13,710 bases of DNA, from contig CAJXAU010000015.1 of NCBI GenBank assembly GCA_913050205.1, positions 1-13,710 on the forward strand, read 5' to 3'. Below the pieces are notes generated by a model. It had not been told where the DNA came from, did no database searches, and saw nothing but the letters and a program-made list of their open reading frames with translations. This DNA is from an uncultured Verrucomicrobiota bacterium (lineage in GTDB: Bacteria > Verrucomicrobiota > Verrucomicrobiia > Limisphaerales > UBA1096). This document shows, piece after piece, positions 12,960 to 13,710 of the stretch (position 1 is its first letter; each line of letters opens with the position of its first letter). The position numbers and the translations under genes were made by a program.

Positions 12960-13710
12960 TTACCCGATCCCGGCGACGCTGCGGATGATGTCGTCGAGCG
13001 GGATTGACGGCCGGAAACCGGTGAACTGCTCGAGTTTGTCGATCACCGGTTTGCGGCGCTGCATGTCCTCAAACCCGGGATCATACGCCTGCTCGTAGGG
13101 GACAAGCTCGACTGTGGATTGGGAGCCGGTCAGTTCGACCACCCGCTTGGCCAAGCCGAGGATGGTCACCTCCTCAGTGGAGCCGATGTTGAAGATGTTG
13201 CCCGGTGCGGCCTCGCACTTGGCCAAGCGCAGCAGTGCCTCGACGGTGTCGTTGACGTGGCAGAAACAGCGCGATTGTTGGCCGTCGCCAAAGACTCGGA
13301 TCGGCTCGTTGGCCTTGGCTGACTCCACGAAGCGCGGCAGCACCATGCCGTAGCGGCCGGTCTGCCTCGGGCCGACGGTATTAAACAGGCGCACCACCGT
13401 GACCGGCAGCTGCCGCTCGTTGTGAAAGGCCAGCGCGAGAAATTCATCCATCAGCTTGGAGCAGGCGTAGCTCCATCGGCCAAGCGTTGGTGGGCCGATC
13501 AGCAGGTCGTCATTTTCGTCGAATCCTTCACGGGAGCTTTTGCCGTAGACCTCCGAGCTGGATGGCAGCAACAGCGGCGTGCGGTTGGGCGCGGCCGCCT
13601 CGAGAATGGCCTCGGTCGACTTGAGGTTGGTCTCGATGGTACGGATCGGCGACTGCACGACGAGGTCGACGCCAACGGCGGCGGCGAGGTGAAACACGAA
13701 GCCCGAGTCG
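12960..13710 (-). CDS. NAD-dependent epimerase/dehydratase (extended SDR), N-terminus cut by window edge
   Basis: 249 residues are visible; the N-terminal NAD-binding GxxGxxG segment lies beyond the window. The frame is open to the edge (DSGF precedes VFHLAAAVGV), so the GTG at 13697 is not the real start. Diagnostic features are FHLAAAVGV, the catalytic serine region LPSSSEVYG, the YACSK catalytic Tyr/Lys pair, RLFNTVGPRQTGRYGMVLPRF, FGDGQQSRCFCHVNDTVEAL and NIGSTEEVTI. These place it among nucleotide-sugar 4-epimerases, dehydratases and UDP-glucuronate decarboxylases, which act in the cytoplasm to supply sugars for surface polysaccharides. The exact substrate is not decidable. Two near-perfect copies of the palindromic element lie inside and encode GLAKR and RLAKC. 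Confidence 0.88.
   Translation of the reverse strand, partial: DSGFVFHLAAAVGVDLVVQSPIRTIETNLKSTEAILEAAAPNRTPLLLPSSSEVYGKSSREGFDENDDLLIGPPTLGRWSYACSKLMDEFLALAFHNERQLPVTVVRLFNTVGPRQTGRYGMVLPRFVESAKANEPIRVFGDGQQSRCFCHVNDTVEALLRLAKCEAAPGNIFNIGSTEEVTILGLAKRVVELTGSQSTVELVPYEQAYDPGFEDMQRRKPVIDKLEQFTGFRPSIPLDDIIRSVAGIG
13144..13157. repeat. Palindromic element, one mismatch, inside epimerase
   Basis: 13 of 14 bases match (final C instead of G). The gene strand reads GGC TTG GCC AAG CGG, encoding GLAKR. It is 72 nt from the next copy. Confidence 0.75.
13216..13229. repeat. Palindromic element, one mismatch, inside epimerase
   Basis: CACTTGGCCAAGCG differs from the element at one base. The gene strand reads CGC TTG GCC AAG TGC, encoding RLAKC, in the same frame as the copy at 13144. 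Confidence 0.75.

Noticed and set aside
1..13710. CRISPR array, tRNA, rRNA, insertion sequence or integrase
   Set aside because: No regularly spaced repeats, cloverleaf, rRNA-like sequence, transposase frame or terminal inverted repeats were seen. The 14-bp palindromes are irregularly spaced, without spacer structure.

Overview
The window looks like chromosomal DNA from a member of the Planctomycetota-Verrucomicrobiota (PVC) group, most likely a Verrucomicrobiota-like heterotroph. The best pointer is the 993-residue protein at 2427-5408. It joins a signal peptide, a propeller-type 'membrane-bound dehydrogenase' N-terminus, HEAT-like helices and a C-terminal CxxCH cytochrome c domain, an architecture best known from planctomycetes and verrucomicrobia. 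The taxonomic call is an inference from protein families; there is no rRNA gene here.

Layout. Plus strand: the 3' end of rho (1-137), a strong intrinsic terminator, then a WYL-domain HTH regulator (257-1261). Convergent to it on the minus strand is a small exported protein of unknown function (1391-1930). A stretch of about 500 bp (1931-2426) holds only a doubtful ORF. All remaining genes are on the minus strand. In transcription order they are: a truncated NAD-dependent sugar epimerase (12960-13710), a 43-codon fragment resembling the C-terminus of a sugar isomerase (12819-12950), a regulatory-looking gap rich in inverted repeats, a very long pyruvate:ferredoxin oxidoreductase-type enzyme (7926-12626), a terminator, an aldehyde dehydrogenase (6429-7838), a sugar isomerase/epimerase-like TIM barrel (5411-6289), and the cytochrome c fusion protein (2427-5408), which starts 2 nt after the isomerase stop.

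How the genes may work together. The 2-oxoacid oxidoreductase would oxidise pyruvate or a related oxoacid to an acyl-CoA and pass electrons to ferredoxin or flavodoxin. The aldehyde dehydrogenase, TIM barrel and haem protein could form a sugar or sugar-acid oxidation set, but no substrate can be read from the sequence.

The main non-gene signal is a 14-bp perfect palindrome, CGCTTGGCCAAGCG. Five perfect copies and four with one mismatch occur across the window, both in gaps and inside genes. The four perfect intergenic copies all lie just 3' of a stop codon or terminator. Most intragenic copies are in the frame that encodes (R)LAK(R). The element is absent from the AT-rich block (about 1931-5440) that carries the cytochrome gene, so that block looks compositionally foreign.
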